Assembly (NCBI RefSeq): GCF_003672135.1
Contig: NC_039510.1
Span: 9,982,001 to 10,046,000, forward strand
DNA from: Ooceraea biroi
Lineage: Eukaryota; Arthropoda; Insecta; Hymenoptera; Formicidae
Direction: 5' to 3'
Length of the DNA stretch: 64,000 nucleotides
Shown: positions 1-13,517 of the stretch, piece after piece
Position numbering within the stretch: the stretch's first letter is position 1
Layout: each line of letters starts with the position of its first letter
Notes under the pieces: model-generated
What the model saw: only the letters and a program-made list of their open reading frames with translations
Told to the model about the DNA's origin: nothing
The model's database searches: none
Position numbers and translations under genes: made by a program

Positions 1-5
1 CCATA

Positions 6-3000
6 ATGGCTTTCGAGCAGTCTAATCTGTTCAACCTCGAATTAAACGCAATCGATGGCGGTAAGAAGATCAAATTACTCTTAGATGGTTGTAATGTAAA
101 TTATGTGACGCACGTGTCATGCGTTAATGATCTAACGCATGACACTTACAAGGACATAGAAAATGAAAGAGAACATTATGAAATGCTAGATTCTGTTACG
201 GATTACGCTAATCATATGAGTGTTAATGCTAATCAGACTCTTAATATCACTTTCACTTCACCTTTATTTACTCTAGATAAGGAGCCTGCGGCCAACGACA
301 AGTCCGATGTGATGCCAGACGAAAGTAGTGAAGGGTATGTAGGAAAATCTTCGGACGAGGCGGTCACGGCTGTATTGCGCGACGAAGATAACGATGTCGG
401 TATTGATAAAGACAGTGGAGCGGAAGAGCAGTTAGGAGATGAAAAGAGTTACACTTTAAACACAGAATTAGCAATTAAAGAATCGATGTTTATTATTAAC
501 GAAGAAGAAATTCACGACGAGACGAGGCCGAAGGATCTTACGGATAAGCTCACGACTACGACTGATCCTAGTTTATCCGATGCGGTAGATACAGCGATTT
601 CCGACGATCCACTGAGGTTGCCGGATGGCCAGAGCACGGAACATCTCAATAATCATGTGTATTTAGAGACTACTTTGTCCGCGGAGAAGACTTCCTGCGA
701 TAAGTTACCTGATTTTGAATCCGATGAGCACCTGGTCAATGACATGTTTTATCTGGACGATCGTTTGCAAGGCACCGGCGAATTCGATAACAAGGATGAT
801 GCGCATTCACACTTTTCCATTCATCAACAGAGCCCTCGGTATGATATTACACCAACGGTCACTCCGGAAACGACAATGATCGCGCCTGACGCGGATTTAT
901 TACACGGCGAGAAGTCCGAACAATGCGAATTTAATTTCAAACATATCTCATCGGTGGATAACGATTGTAATTTACTCGCGAGGGCACCAGCGAAATATTC
1001 GCCACTTCGAGCCGACTCACGAAGCACATTGAACGTGCCAACTAAAGCTGCTTTAAAAGAAGCCGCAACGGATGTGTTTGTGAAATCTCCAAATCATACG
1101 CCAATAGCGACTGAGGAAACAACACTCCGCACATTGAACAAATCACAGCAGAGTGAAATAGATTTAAATTATCAAACATCGGCATGGCGTTCGGACGTAC
1201 ATCACAATGAAGAAACACACGTGTCGAAAGCTCCTGACAACACAATCACACAGGATACTGTAAACACAAGTACGATATCGGCGCAACGTAATATAAACAA
1301 TGAGGAACATTCACACGACGAAATCAGTATTGAGCAAAACAAGAACTTAACCTCTGTTGATTTGGAGAAACGTCCTTATAATATCCAACGAAATCCAGTC
1401 GTGGAGTTACGAAAGATGAAAGAATTAGACAACATGTTAAAGAAGAAGATGCAGAAAACTTCGGAGAAACCTGAGGATACTAATTACAAGGAACAAAAGA
1501 AACGCAAGGACACAATTTTGCATAAGATAAAAGGTAAACAATTGATCAAGTATCGATCCGGTAAGAGTGAAAATTTGATAAAGAAACTTAAAAACATGAA
1601 ACAATCCGGAAGCTTTGGTAAGAATACAAGGGAAGCTATTTTAGCTAGAATGCTAGAAATCGATGTCGAGATGCATAAACTAACAACGGAAAAACTGAAG
1701 TTGCACAATATGCTGCAGAGCAGGTCAACGAAAAATTCGGCAAATAGCAGGGCTAGACCGAAACCAAAGAGTGACGATCCAGCTCCAATTCAGCCCGTGA
1801 TACCATCGATATTAATGTCACAATTAACGCAGGGCAGCGAAACGAACCGCGTCGAAGAGGACAAACATGCGTCTTCGTCGAAACGATCGTTAATTAAGCA
1901 GAAAAAGAGAGTTCAATCTTCCAGTTCGGAAGAAGATGAAATTGTTCCCCATATTCAGAGATCGAAAACACCTGTGATTCAATGGAAGAAGAAACCACGA
2001 ATAGAATTGACAACAAGACGAAAAGAAAACGAAGAGGAGAGGAAAGAAGAAGATACTGATGAGACATCGATGACAAAGCAGGCTTCAGTAGTACCTCCTG
2101 CGAGTAAAAAAACAGATAGTTTAATTGATGCGTCTGATACTGTTATCGGGAAGGATGAAGATCTGGAGTCGAACGCTATAATAGCGCGAGACGACACACG
2201 AGAACAGGAAATTGGTGCGAAGACTACTAAAAAGGCTGGTAGTGATACCGATAAATCTGTGACACGTGAAATTTGTTCAAATAACAGTACATTGGAAAAA
2301 AGTGTGAAAAATTGTTCAGACTCTCGTCAAAATTCCACCGAAAGAGAAACCGAGCGTGCAGATGGTGGCGATGTTAATAAAAGAAGCAATCTTCCAGCCC
2401 CAAGTGAAACAGCAAGAGCGAATTCTCAGCCAAGGAGCACGCAAGTGCGCGGCACACCAGAACCTTTATCGATATACTCTGACGATAGCACGTGGGATTC
2501 TCTGGTGCAGAATACTGCCTCGGAGATGCACGAAAAGAGGAAGTCAACGGGTCTCGCTCTGCTAGATGAAGTGCTTAAGAAAGAGGCGATAACGAAGAAG
2601 ATGAAAGCAATTGCGCGTAAGAGACAGAAGAAACAATTAAACAATTTCTTGAAGAGTGTCGACAACCTGACGCTAGAGGAGGAAGAGTTACCCTTGTCCA
2701 AGTTGTACATCAGAAAACTGCAACAAAAACGAGACCTGCTTGATTCACTGAGTCAGAGGAAAGAAGATATGAACACTGTCGATCCAAAGGTCTTGAAGAA
2801 CGTAGACGAGGTGATAAACGCCGTGGCAGAGAACAGAGTAGAGGATCTCTACGAGCGCCAATCGGTAACGCCAGCTTCTAATGATGTTCCAACAACGTCT
2901 AACGCTCCTGCAGCATCACAGTCCGATAAACATCAATTTTACGTCGATGTCGAAGCGAACGCCAATTCAGATTGGGCTTGCAAAGAAAAAGAAAATATAG

Positions 3001-6000
3001 ATCAAGTCGTGTTGCAGCAAGACAGTAACGAGATATCTGGCGATGTATCAAATCATGTCTTCAAAGCCGTGAGTCAAAACAAAGTTTCGTTTTATAGTGA
3101 ACATAATGTCGAGCCTGATAGCAGTATTACTCCCACTTACGAAGGGACTTTAATGGAGAATCATTCCTTGGATTGCGAGCGAGTGAATTCGAAGGACCTT
3201 AATATTACTGGCTCGCGCAATTTCGATATTAAAGTATCCGTGCCAAAAACGTTAATAAAAGATGACTTCAGCTTAAAGTTGTTGCAAAAATTCAAAGGTA
3301 CGGAAGTCAATATTGCCGCCACTGGATTAGATGATTCTGCAACAAACACGTTCTCAACTAACAACACTGAGAAACCGAAGGAGAATGATAAAAATTCACG
3401 ATGCGATTTGGAAACTGTCAAGTCGGCGGAGAAAAATGAGGATCAGATGGAAAACACAATGACATTAATGGAGAAAGATAAGAGTACATCAGACACAATT
3501 GACGATATGCGAAATGAATTACCGAAAGAACAGAAGACAACAATGATCGACAACGTAGAAAATGCACAATCAATTACTGTGAAGCCCGAATATTCCAACA
3601 TAACTGGGAGCGAAGATTCAGGTGATAGCCTGGTTGGATCTAACCAGTATGATAAGATAACAGATATAGCGCATGATTCAAACATCTCAAATTCTATCAT
3701 TGAAAAAGTAGGTACAAAGGAGGCAAGATCGAATGCAGAATTGGAGCAGTCTTCGAATGAGACGAGCGGCTCGAAACAAAATTATCAAAATGAGGAAAAC
3801 GTATCCGTTACAGAGGAAGAAAGTAGTAATAAAAGCAAATCGCACACGTCCGAGGAGATTTTGGATAATAGTACTGGCAACACTATACTAGCCGATCGAA
3901 TGAGCGAAAAGTCAGAAGAATCTAACGAGACGTCTATTGCTCAAAAGTCCGACTTGGAACGCGCATCTGTTCCTACTCTTTCTTTTAATAAAGTAATGGA
4001 GAAAAGCGGAGAAGCAAGTAAAAAGTTACGTCGAAGATCCGGCAAATCGACGCCAGTTCGAAGAAGCACCAGGTACACCAACGAAAATATTAAACCTAAC
4101 AAGATAAACGAAACGGATGTTAATTCGAACAGCAGCGAACAGCAATCGAACTCTTATGAGAGAGACTTGACGATCCATCGCAACAAGTCTCCTACAGAGA
4201 TGCACGATGAAAGAAATCTAAACAATGCTAAGAAGAATCGCGTTATTCAAAAAGAACAGAACACGAGTACTCGGAAAACGCTCGGTGACACTAAATCTGA
4301 AACGAAAATTGAAAATCCAGTTAAACCTACTGCAATCGCGGAGCCCGCAGCATCGAAAGATACGACTGCGAAAAAGAGGAAACACACGATGTGGGAAATG
4401 ATGAATTGTAAAGTGAGAGTGATCAATTATAGGCAGACTCTTCTTGAACCGGATGTTTATCCCAAAGCTTTAAGCAACCCTGGGATAATCGGCATTAATC
4501 CTTATGCACCAAGTAACATATCATACCTACAACATGTCGCATGTAATAAAGATAAAGTAATGATGCCTGTTTTGGAGAAAAGCTCCTCTCCTTCGCTGAA
4601 CAAAGCTTGCGATAAAGATAAGACTGAAATTGAAATTCTAGAGGAGAAACCCATCAAGAAAAGTAATGATGATGATCTCATCCAAGAATCCACTTCACAC
4701 GCGACACACGCGGATGAACAGGAATCCGTAAGGACGCAGTATACAGTTCACAAAGGTCCTATCTTAGATATCAAGGTAATAATTTGAAAAACATTTTAGA
4801 ACTTTCTCTATAAAAGTAGCTGGTATGAACATCATTTCTGTCTTGTTTTTTTAGGTCTTTGGGAACTCTTTTTTAGCGGCAAGCGAAGACGGCAAGATAT
4901 ATAGGTACAGTCAAGCATCCAATGGAATATTGAATATCTACAAAGGTCACAAATCCGCAGTTACGTGCCTGCATATCTACAAGTCAGACGGCGTAGGCGT
5001 TAAGAAAGAACTTATGTATTCTGGTTCCTTGGATGGTACTTTACGTTGTTACAACATATTGGTAAGGATTTATATTTGAGACGCTCTTTAAACGATTCTT
5101 TCGGGAAACCATAAAATTAAATTAATTATAAAATTATTTTTCAGACTGGTGGATTGGTGAAGAGCCCGGCGCAAGTAAATAGCGCGATTCAGTGCATGGA
5201 TCAAGCGTGGGGCATGATTTTTGTCGGAACCAAATCTGGGCATGTTTCGCGTTTCTACATCAAGGTAATTAATTTTCCTATATGGCTACTTGATATAAAT
5301 TGATTCCTAAAGACACAGATTTTTTTTGTGATTTTTATAATGTATATTTACGTATATATGCTAAGCATATAAACTTGTTTGCAGGGTGGTACCATCAAAG
5401 GAAGCAGTATACAGTTTTCAGACAACTCTGTACTTGCGCTTAAGGCGACAAATGAAGGCCCGCGAAAAATCCTTATTGTAGCGTCCCGAAGTCAACCAAT
5501 AACAATACGAGATGCAACGAGTGGTTTGTTTCTTCGTACGATCAGCAGCCACAAAAATCATACAGTATACAGTTTAATGCGCCATCATAATTTAATTTAC
5601 TGTGGTACAGGTAGCACGTACATAAATGTCTTTGATTTTACGGTAAGCTTTATACACTATATAGGTACTATAAGCTTTATACACTTGTCAAAATAAAAAT
5701 AATTGCATAATTATTAAAATGGTTATAGACGGGTGAACAAACAATTCAATATGAGGCTGGTGTTGGCATTGTATGTATGCGACTTTATGAGCAATTGTTA
5801 TTCGCAGGCTGTTACGACGGTAATATTTATGTTTTTGATACAAATGTGAGTATTTTTATATTATAGATATTGCTATTATAGATAACTAACTGCAATGTAT
5901 TTTTATTATTATCTATATTGAATTCAATTTGCAGAATCACAAGTTAGTATGTAGTATACGTGGCCCAGGAAATATGCTATTAAGTTTGGAAGTTGTAAGT

Positions 6001-6291
6001 AACAAGGTACGTTTGCTAGAATTCATAATTTCTAATAATTTATCAAATTATTTATAGCAAAGTTTTTAGATTTTTTATGAATTATACAAACGAAAACCAT
6101 TAATTTTATTTAAATTATATCATTAAACACATATTAAATTTCTAGTTACTATAATATATTGAAAACTAAGAAAAGTCATAAAGTTTTTTAATCGCATTAC
6201 TTTTCAGATTATAGCAGGAACGAAAGACAAGCGTTTGCATTCATGGCAAATGCCGAATCAAGTGCGTGCCTTACTTAAAAAAATATCATAG
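6..6291 (+). CDS. ZNF106: ZNF106-like protein with C-terminal WD40 propeller
   Basis: Coding exons are 6-4775, 4855-5061, 5145-5264, 5385-5642, 5729-5845, 5935-6006 and 6208-6291, all joining in phase 0, giving 1875 aa. One 4.77 kb exon encodes about 1590 residues of low-complexity, Ser/Asp/Glu/Lys-rich and probably disordered chain. It has a coiled-coil-like helix near residues 539-570 and another Lys/Leu-rich helix near 890. The last ~295 residues form WD40-type repeats; motifs such as VFGNSFLAASEDGK, SGSLDGTLRCYN and RDATSGLFLRT resemble the ZNF106 propeller. ZNF106 is a nuclear RNA-binding protein in vertebrates; its role here is inferred. I see no classic C2H2 finger in this part, and the protein ends just after the propeller, whereas vertebrate ZNF106, as I recall it, carries fingers. 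The ATG at 6 is the first in frame, but no stop lies upstream, so the true N-terminus may be outside the window. Confidence 0.8.
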
Positions 6292-6861
6292 CACGCCTAC
6301 AAGCATAACTACATCAAGACATCAAGATCGACAAGGCCGATCGATTAAGGATTTAGAATAATCGATGCCAGTAAATCAATGAGTAGAGCACCAAAACCTC
6401 TTAATACATTACACTGAGACATTACACATTACACTGTGAAGATATAATGATATAAGAAAAATGTATCTGTATCTACCTTTTTCACTATAAATAGCATTTT
6501 GCTGTTACAGTATTTCGCGAACTTTTTTGATTGACACGTACATGTTTTTAAAATGACAAAGAAGAGTTTAAATAGACATTATTTATAATAACAGTAATAT
6601 TATCAGCATCTAAAACCTATTTATAGTGAAGAAGTGCCAACATCGAAATCGTTTGTTACCAATTACATTTAGATTGACAAAGGATTACAATATATGTGAT
6701 ATGTAAAATGTATATTTGTAAAAATTGAAATTGCGATACGATACAAGATTAACTATTAAAATACATGTGCAAAAGCATTGAAATTTTTACAATTCCGTAC
6801 TTATACAAAAACATTGTGACATTTACTATATATAGGTATATATAGATATATAACATACATA

Positions 6862-6932
6862 TATACACAGACATATATATATATATATATATATTATATG
6901 TATATATATGTATGTCTGTATGTATATATATA
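6862..6932. repeat. AT-dinucleotide microsatellite with TATG variants
   Basis: An uninterrupted AT run is followed by mixed TATATG and TATGTATG units. It is a simple repeat in the presumed 3' UTR of the ZNF106-like gene. Confidence 0.85.
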
Positions 6933-7241
6933 AAACCAAATTTTGTGTCAACATTTTCATAAATTGTTTAAAATCGAGACTGGTATCCATATAGTTGAGA
7001 ATATACGTATTTTTAATGGTTTATATAAACACCTGTTATACAATATCCTTGTTCGTTGTTGTGTTTTACAAAGATCTGTTATTACTCTGTTGCCCGTTTT
7101 TAGAAAGAAACCTTTTAGGAACCTTGTCATGTTCGCATTAATGATGTCATGCTTTCTTCGATATTTAGTTTGTTGCATAATTTCATTCAATGGAAACAGG
7201 TACACTAATTACTTTTATTGCGATAGATATCAGTACATGTA

Positions 7242-7247
7242 AATAAA
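7242..7247 (+). terminator. Candidate poly(A) signal AATAAA, ZNF106-like gene
   Basis: A canonical AATAAA lies about 950 bases after the stop codon and is followed by an A-rich stretch. Several other AT-rich signals are nearby, so the site used is uncertain. Confidence 0.35.
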
Positions 7248-8313
7248 AAAGATATATCGTACCAAAGTTGTGATGAGTTACACATTTATATCTGTAGTTA
7301 GAAAATCAACATAAAATTAATCAAAGAATGGAGAGTGTATATGTTGTGTATACATGTATGTATTATGTAAGACAGACAAGCAAAAATTCGTTTACGTTTA
7401 ATAAATTCTATATTTATGAGCTGATGCAACTTTACTGTCATTAAAAAAACAATTATTATATTTAATATATTATCATTATGTTGCAGTCACAAATTTATTA
7501 TGTACGTAGTAGTTTTATTACATGTTTTTATTATCTGTGGATATAAAACTTATGTATGTTATTTTCAAAAATTGTTAGATGTACAGGTGTTAGGAAATTA
7601 CTGCCACTACTTAGATAGTAAACTCTCCATTTTGTGCAAAGTTTTCTAATAGGGAATTACAAGGAAAAAACTTTTATAATTTGTTTTATTCAGAATAGAT
7701 ACATAGGAAAAATTAATTTTTAAGGAAAAAAACGATTGCAATAAAAGATCCTAAGTGCAACTTAAGTAATATATATTTTTCGTGTTTAGAGATGTGATGG
7801 TGTAAGATGGTGTTCATGTCTACATTATAGATGTAAATATAATTAATTTATAATAAATTTGTGTAAAAATTCTTATACTGTGCTAGAAATTATAAGGTAC
7901 GGATAAAATCGTTTTCAATTGAGGCGTTTAATTGCAGGTATAATTAAAATCACTATATAATCTAAAAAAAAACAAAAAAGTAAAAATGTTTTCGATACAT
8001 TATATATCTTCTTGGAAATAACAAACATTCAAAAAACTTTTGTTTTAAATATAAAATTGTCGTTAAACTATTATTTTAATTATTAAATTTAATGAGTTTT
8101 GCAACTACACGCCTTAATCAATGTTTCACTTCGATTGCTGGTAAGATGTGCCATTTCAGTAATGAATCTGTTAAATCAATATCAGTCTCTATTATTCGCT
8201 ATATGTCTAAGACTTAGAGAATTCTGCAGCATCTGTTAGTCGAACGATTTATACATTCGTATTACCACAAAGTTGAAAACGAAATCAATATATAACATTT
8301 TAAGATATGAAAA

Positions 8314-8927
8314 ATGTGTCTCTGCCTTGGCCCGTTTAAATCAGGCAAAACTCTATTAATGAAAAGCCTTCAAGGAGACAATATCGACGACGCGACACAT
8401 ACTGTACCCACCAATGGAATAAATATATTTACTGTAAAAAATGATACCGGCGAATTTGACATGGTGATTAAAGAAATCGGAGGTAACATGGCACCAATAT
8501 GGAAGCATTACTTTGATAAGGTACTGTGTAAAAATATCGCATCGCAATAAACTGACGATATATTTTTGAGTAATGTTACGTAACGTTATTTGTGTGTTTG
8601 TGATAGATCCATAAAATAATCTACGTAGTAGATACCAGTAATCTTTGCCAAATAAGTGCAGCGGGTGTATTATTATATTCATTCCTTGTGGAACCGAGAC
8701 TGCGAAACGTAAAAGTCGCACTCATTTTAAACAAAATGGACGTTTCATATCGTCAAATGAGAAACGAAGCTCTACTGATGTTGCAATATGCGCGTTTGCA
8801 AAGGGAGGTGACGCAGAAGATCACTGTGTTGGAAACCAGTGGAATGACGGGCCAAGGAGTAGAGGATTTACGGAGCTGGTTATTCGATCCGGAAACGCTG
8901 AGAGCCACTCTCATTGCCAACAAATGA
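8314..8927 (+). CDS. ARL16: ADP-ribosylation factor-like GTPase 16 (ARL16)
   Basis: Two exons, 8314-8520 and 8607-8927, join in phase 0 to give 175 aa, the usual size for ARL16. The start is firm: the MCLCLG N-terminus aligns with the MCLLLG start of vertebrate ARL16. The P-loop GPFKSGKT is at residues 6-13 and the NKMD guanine-specificity motif is at 111-114. The usual DxxG switch II motif is replaced by EIGG (54-57), as in vertebrate ARL16 (ELGG). There is no N-terminal Gly-2 for myristoylation and no amphipathic helix, so membrane attachment would differ from other ARLs. Vertebrate ARL16 has been linked to RIG-I inhibition and to cilia/Golgi traffic; the role in this animal is unknown. The gene faces DDB1 tail to tail. 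Confidence 0.9.
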
Positions 8928-9409
8928 GCGGTGATTGTCGCTACATGATAAGAATGAAATACTATCTAAAAGTGAATCATCCCCATCGCAATTTCTCTCA
9001 GTCTTAAAAATAGAAAAATACTACAAACTTTAAGCACTCCTTAAAAATAATTTATTATTTTCTATATATATTCAATTTCTAAAAATATTACTTGCCATAT
9101 GACTATACTATATGCAAGAAAACAAACTAATTTTGTTACACATTTTCTACAATCGTTAACAATGTACATATTATGTAGCATTGCTTCTGTTTGCTGTATA
9201 TTTTATTCTGATACATATAAAAGAATCTAAAGAATACAAAAAAGCAGATTTACATCGTGTCATTTTTTTCTCACAATAACAAAGGTAATTGCATAAATAA
9301 TTGTATTTTTGTTTCATTCTTTTGAAGATACTTCTCTCTTAGTTTTTATTTATCTTCTAATATCCTTATACAGATAATCCACAGATTGGATACGACTTAT
9401 GTAACATTA
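8928..9409. other. Tail-to-tail spacer between ARL16 and DDB1
   Basis: This 480-base AT-rich spacer lies between two converging stop codons. It holds the 3' UTRs of both genes, including a DDB1 poly(A) signal, and no coding exon. The two transcripts may overlap here. Confidence 0.7.
9345..9350 (-). terminator. Candidate poly(A) signal AATAAA for DDB1
   Basis: TTTATT on the + strand reads AATAAA on the - strand, about 60 bases after the DDB1 stop codon. The position fits a short 3' UTR. Confidence 0.5.
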
Positions 9410-12400
9410 TTAATGTATCCTTGTCAGATCCTCCACTATTTTTACAAGATCATCTACCGTAGCTTCCTTTTTCATGCCGCTGCCATCATCGATCTGTGAT
9501 AAAATATTGCGAATTATGATTTACATGGAGACTGTTAGAGTATTTAAAATATTTATAAATACATGCGTGTACATTTAATATACGTGACTAAATTACCATG
9601 AAGCCCATCGTAACTTCTGTCATTTTATCGTGGCTCAAGTCGAGGAAACTTTCTATCAAATCACCGTCTATGAATCCCTCGCACTGCTCCATTTTTAGCT
9701 CCGTGTTGAAGCTTCTCCAAAAGTTGTGTTCTATTTTGCCTACGCTTTTTATTACGCTGTTCAGTCGGTCCTCCAAGTTGCGCAGAAATTCGTAGAATGT
9801 AAACGGGATTTGCGTCACCAGGCCGATCGCCCCGCTCACGGTGCCGAACAATACGCAACCTAGAGTCGGTGTACTCGATTCTCCCAGGTTCTGCATGACC
9901 AATGAACCGTGACGGAAGACGTTAATCATATCGCCCAGGTGAAATTGACCCACCTCCTGCATCTGTTGCCTCTCATCCTCGGAAGTTGCGGCGCTGGAAA
10001 GGGATCAAATACGTCGTCGATATTTAATCACTTTTGTACTCTACAAAGAATGAATCATGAATATATCTGTTGAAATGAGCATACCTATCTTTCTGACATA
10101 CAAAGAGATTGAAGCAATTTTCAGCACCTAGGAACGTATCGTCATCTAGTATCTCGATAGCGGTCATCCAGTTGGGATTGTAGTCTCTGGCTATCTCTTC
10201 GAAGCTGCCCTCCATAGTTTTATACTGGAGCAACGTGAGGGATCTCATGAGATCTCCCACCAAGACGAAGTCACCCTTGGTTTTTAGATAAAGAGCTATA
10301 ATATTATTGAAATGGCTACATTCCAGTCTAAGCTCTTTCTCCGCGGTCCACTCGAACAATCGTACGGTGCTGTTGATGCTCGCCAAAAGCTTCCCATTAA
10401 ATTCGACCAGGGAATAGCACGATCCCTTGATCTCCTTATCCGCGACTTGTGTGAGCTTTCCTTCACTCCACTGATACAACAGTATTCTGCCGGACTTTGG
10501 CTCAGTTTCGTCGGGATTTATGAACGCAGTGCCAACGACGAAATAGGAGGTCGGATCTTCGCCTAATCTCGTGGAGATCAACGATAGCGCATATTCGCTA
10601 GGCGATAGCGTGTGCGCGTGCAGCACCTCGAAGGTGTGTTGATCGATTATGAGGAGATTGTGAACCTCGATCTCTTGGCCGATCTCGCTAGCCGTGTGTC
10701 CGGTCGGTTTGTTGTGCGACGCGAGGCTGCTGGACACTGCCTGAGTGGACGCAGAATGTCTGACGATATTCACACCGTTGCTTTCCTGTACATCGACACG
10801 CATCGTGATAACGCCGAAGGTCTGCGAGCTCTCCTGGTAAGCAATTCTTCTTGGCGATTCTCCGAGCGGAACTGTTCTAATGTGAAGTTTCTGAATCTCG
10901 TCGATCGTGCCGATGGTAACGGTGCTGTCAGTCGCCAATGCCAGACTATCGGGGTAGGATTCCGCGTTCAGGGAACACATATGATTTACTTCCTTGAGAT
11001 TAACATTGCTAAAAACGAGCTTGTGGTTCGAAGAATAAATTACGGTCGGTCTATCTGAACATGCAAATACGTTTGTCGTGGACAGTGACCGGAAGGTTCG
11101 AAGAATCGTGGGCTGTGTTCCCAGAGTAACTTTCTTCTTGTCTGACAACACACCATTCTGTCTGTGCAGTGTGAAGTAGTACATGCTGCCGTCGCCCAGT
11201 GCGCAAAGTAAGTACGTGTTACCCTCGAAACAAGTCATTAATATGGACCTGGGTATAATTTCACCACCGAGAAGCTCCTTGTTGATCTCTTCCAAGCCAG
11301 GCAGAGTCAGGATACGAACAGATATATCCGTCCAGAGTCCAACAGCGACGATCTTCGCCTCATTGATGCCATCCAGGGGAGAAATATCCAAGCATGCCAC
11401 TTCGTGTTGCAAGATGGCGAATCCTTTGGATACAATCTGATTGCATGAGATTTCCATGTAGAATAAATCATTTCCCGTGGCGCAAAGCACCTGCGTGCCG
11501 TTGCAAGCTACCACACTGATGGTCCTTTTATTTTCCGGTTCCCATTCAGAGATAACCATCTTGCTCTCGTATGATATTAATCTGGCAGATATCGGAGTTA
11601 TCTGGATGAATAAGTCATTCGTAACATTACCTGTGTGGAACGTCTGCTCGTCCGTAACGAAACCAGGTATATCAGTCTCCTCGACTTCCTCGCCGTTTAA
11701 CGTTAGGATTCTAGTATGCCCGACGAAAGATAGCACCAGTGTGTTGTCGAAATTCCCACTACCAACCTTCAGAGCCCACATGCCTTTAATTCCTGGTAGA
11801 TCGATACTCGCATGTTCCTGTATACCTATGCCGTTTCTAATTATTCTGAGAGAACCTTCTTTGAAGGCACCGGAACAAGTAACCATCTGTCCTTGGCCTT
11901 GTCTTTCCAAATCTACTACAGCCATGTCAACAATAGGCGCCAGATTAGTGAAGGTTTCCATAGGCACGCAATAGGACCCATTCTCATCTGCCTTTGTAAT
12001 TAATTTGATCAACTGGGAATCACCTAGGCGACTGCCAATATATATCACGCCATTGTCCAAGTAAGTTATACACTCTGGTATACTGATCTCGCCTAAAAGC
12101 TCAACTTTCAAATCCTTCACCACTTGCGTTCCGTCCGGTTTTTTTTCTTGTTCCAGAAACAGCATAAACAGATGTCCAGCCATATCTCCTAATAGATATC
12201 TGAGTCCTTGATTATCCACTTTGGCGTAGCAGGTAATAGTGCTTTGCTTTATAATCGGTGGTACGACAGCAACGTATGTAGTACCGTCATGATATAAAAT
12301 ACTTTCTTGTCCTATTATAATCGCACCGCAAATAGGAGAAGGAACTGGAATGACCATCATAGCTTCTCGCTCTACGTTGTCTTGCTTCCATGGTATCTTT

Positions 12401-13517
12401 GAGAATTCCTTCTCTCTCAAATTAATCTCGTGTGTTTTTACGTGCCTACCGTTAATGTCTTGATGAATTAGAATTAAGGTGGGATTAGCGCATCCATGAA
12501 GAAAATTGACATCCTGCACTTGGTGCTCGTCCATACGAATCGAGGATGCTTTCAGTTCTGGATTATCTTTGTCTAAAGGTATGATCTTAAACAGACCATC
12601 GTATAATCTCAGACCGATTACTCGTGCTTTTGGATCAATAACAGCTTTGATTCCAGTTTCAGAAGCTTTTCCAATACGATCTGCTACATTTCCATGAGCT
12701 TTTGTTATAATCTCTATGTCCTCTCCTTCACCGATGCATTCCAAAATCATAGCATTGTAGCGCGTTGTTAATAGAAACAGAAGATCTTTTTTTTCATGCT
12801 GAGAAAATGAAAATTGTATATAAATATTATTGTACGATTTAGATCTCTCGATCTAATTAATCTTGGATATAATTTCTGCGACAATGCAGTATACATTATT
12901 TATATAAGAAATAATATATGTTATTTGTTGGAAATTTCATAATTTTTCAAACTTTAGTACAATTAATCTCTTTTAAGATACAATTACACAACATATACAT
13001 ACATATACACGCACTTACAATATTTATACTACAAGAATGTAAAGTACCAAAATGTGAAAAAAATCTTAAAGGTCTGATTCACACAAATCATCAAGATTCG
13101 AAACGATACTACTTTTCTTTGTGACTTATTAGCAACAAATAATAGAAGCTGAACTAACAAGACTTCCATATAAATAAAGTATAACATGACACACAAGTTT
13201 GTAAAATAGCGAGACCAACGCTCGGAGATAACCTTACCGGCGGTCGGAAGAACTTTATAACAGCTATCTTGCCGTAGATTCCGACTTCTTTAAGAGGTCT
13301 TAGACCTTCTGGAGTCACCAGATATATTTCCAAACGAACATTCTTTGCCAATATCAGATTCAAATCAGTAGGTGAAGTAAAATTACCTTGAAAGAACGTA
13401 ATAAAATGATGGCATAGCGATGTAACTTTGCGACTTCATGATGTTTATTCGCTTACCAGTTACACAGGCAGTGACAGCCGTTGGTTTATGTGCCGTCACT
13501 ACGTAATGATGGGACAT
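9410..13517 (-). CDS. DDB1: DNA damage-binding protein 1, CUL4 ligase adaptor
   Basis: Five exons on the - strand (13457-13517, 13238-13386, 10085-12798, 9597-9993, 9410-9493) join in matching phase to give 1134 aa; vertebrate DDB1 is 1140. The protein starts MSHHYVVTAHKPTAV and ends DLTRIH, both typical of the family. It is built of three WD-type propellers (BPA, BPB, BPC) plus a C-terminal helical domain. Recognisable blocks include AHGNVADRIG, VVDLERQGQGQMVTCSGAF, LGTQPTILRTFRSLSTTNV and WMTAIEILDDDTFLGAEN. DDB1 links substrate receptors (DCAFs, DDB2) to CUL4-RBX1 for ubiquitination in DNA repair and replication control. About 80% of the protein comes from a single 2.7 kb exon. The first exon codes only 20 residues and was placed from the conserved N-terminus and exact phase (G|GT). 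Confidence 0.97.

Larger units (their letters stand above)
6292..8313. other. 3' UTR of the ZNF106-like gene and spacer to ARL16
   Basis: This 2 kb AT-rich stretch has no supported coding exon. The open frames in it are short and resemble nothing. It contains an AT-rich microsatellite tract near 6860-6930 and several AATAAA-type signals, one at 7242-7247, so its first part is probably 3' UTR. The promoter of ARL16 should lie near its right end, but I see no distinct core element. Confidence 0.6.

Noticed and set aside
6943..7242. 99-codon frame after the ZNF106-like gene
   Set aside because: It lies in AT-rich 3' UTR, with antisense frames also open, and shows no similarity or splice signals.
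10612..11058. 148-codon frame antisense to DDB1
   Set aside because: It is a shadow of the conserved DDB1 exon on the other strand.
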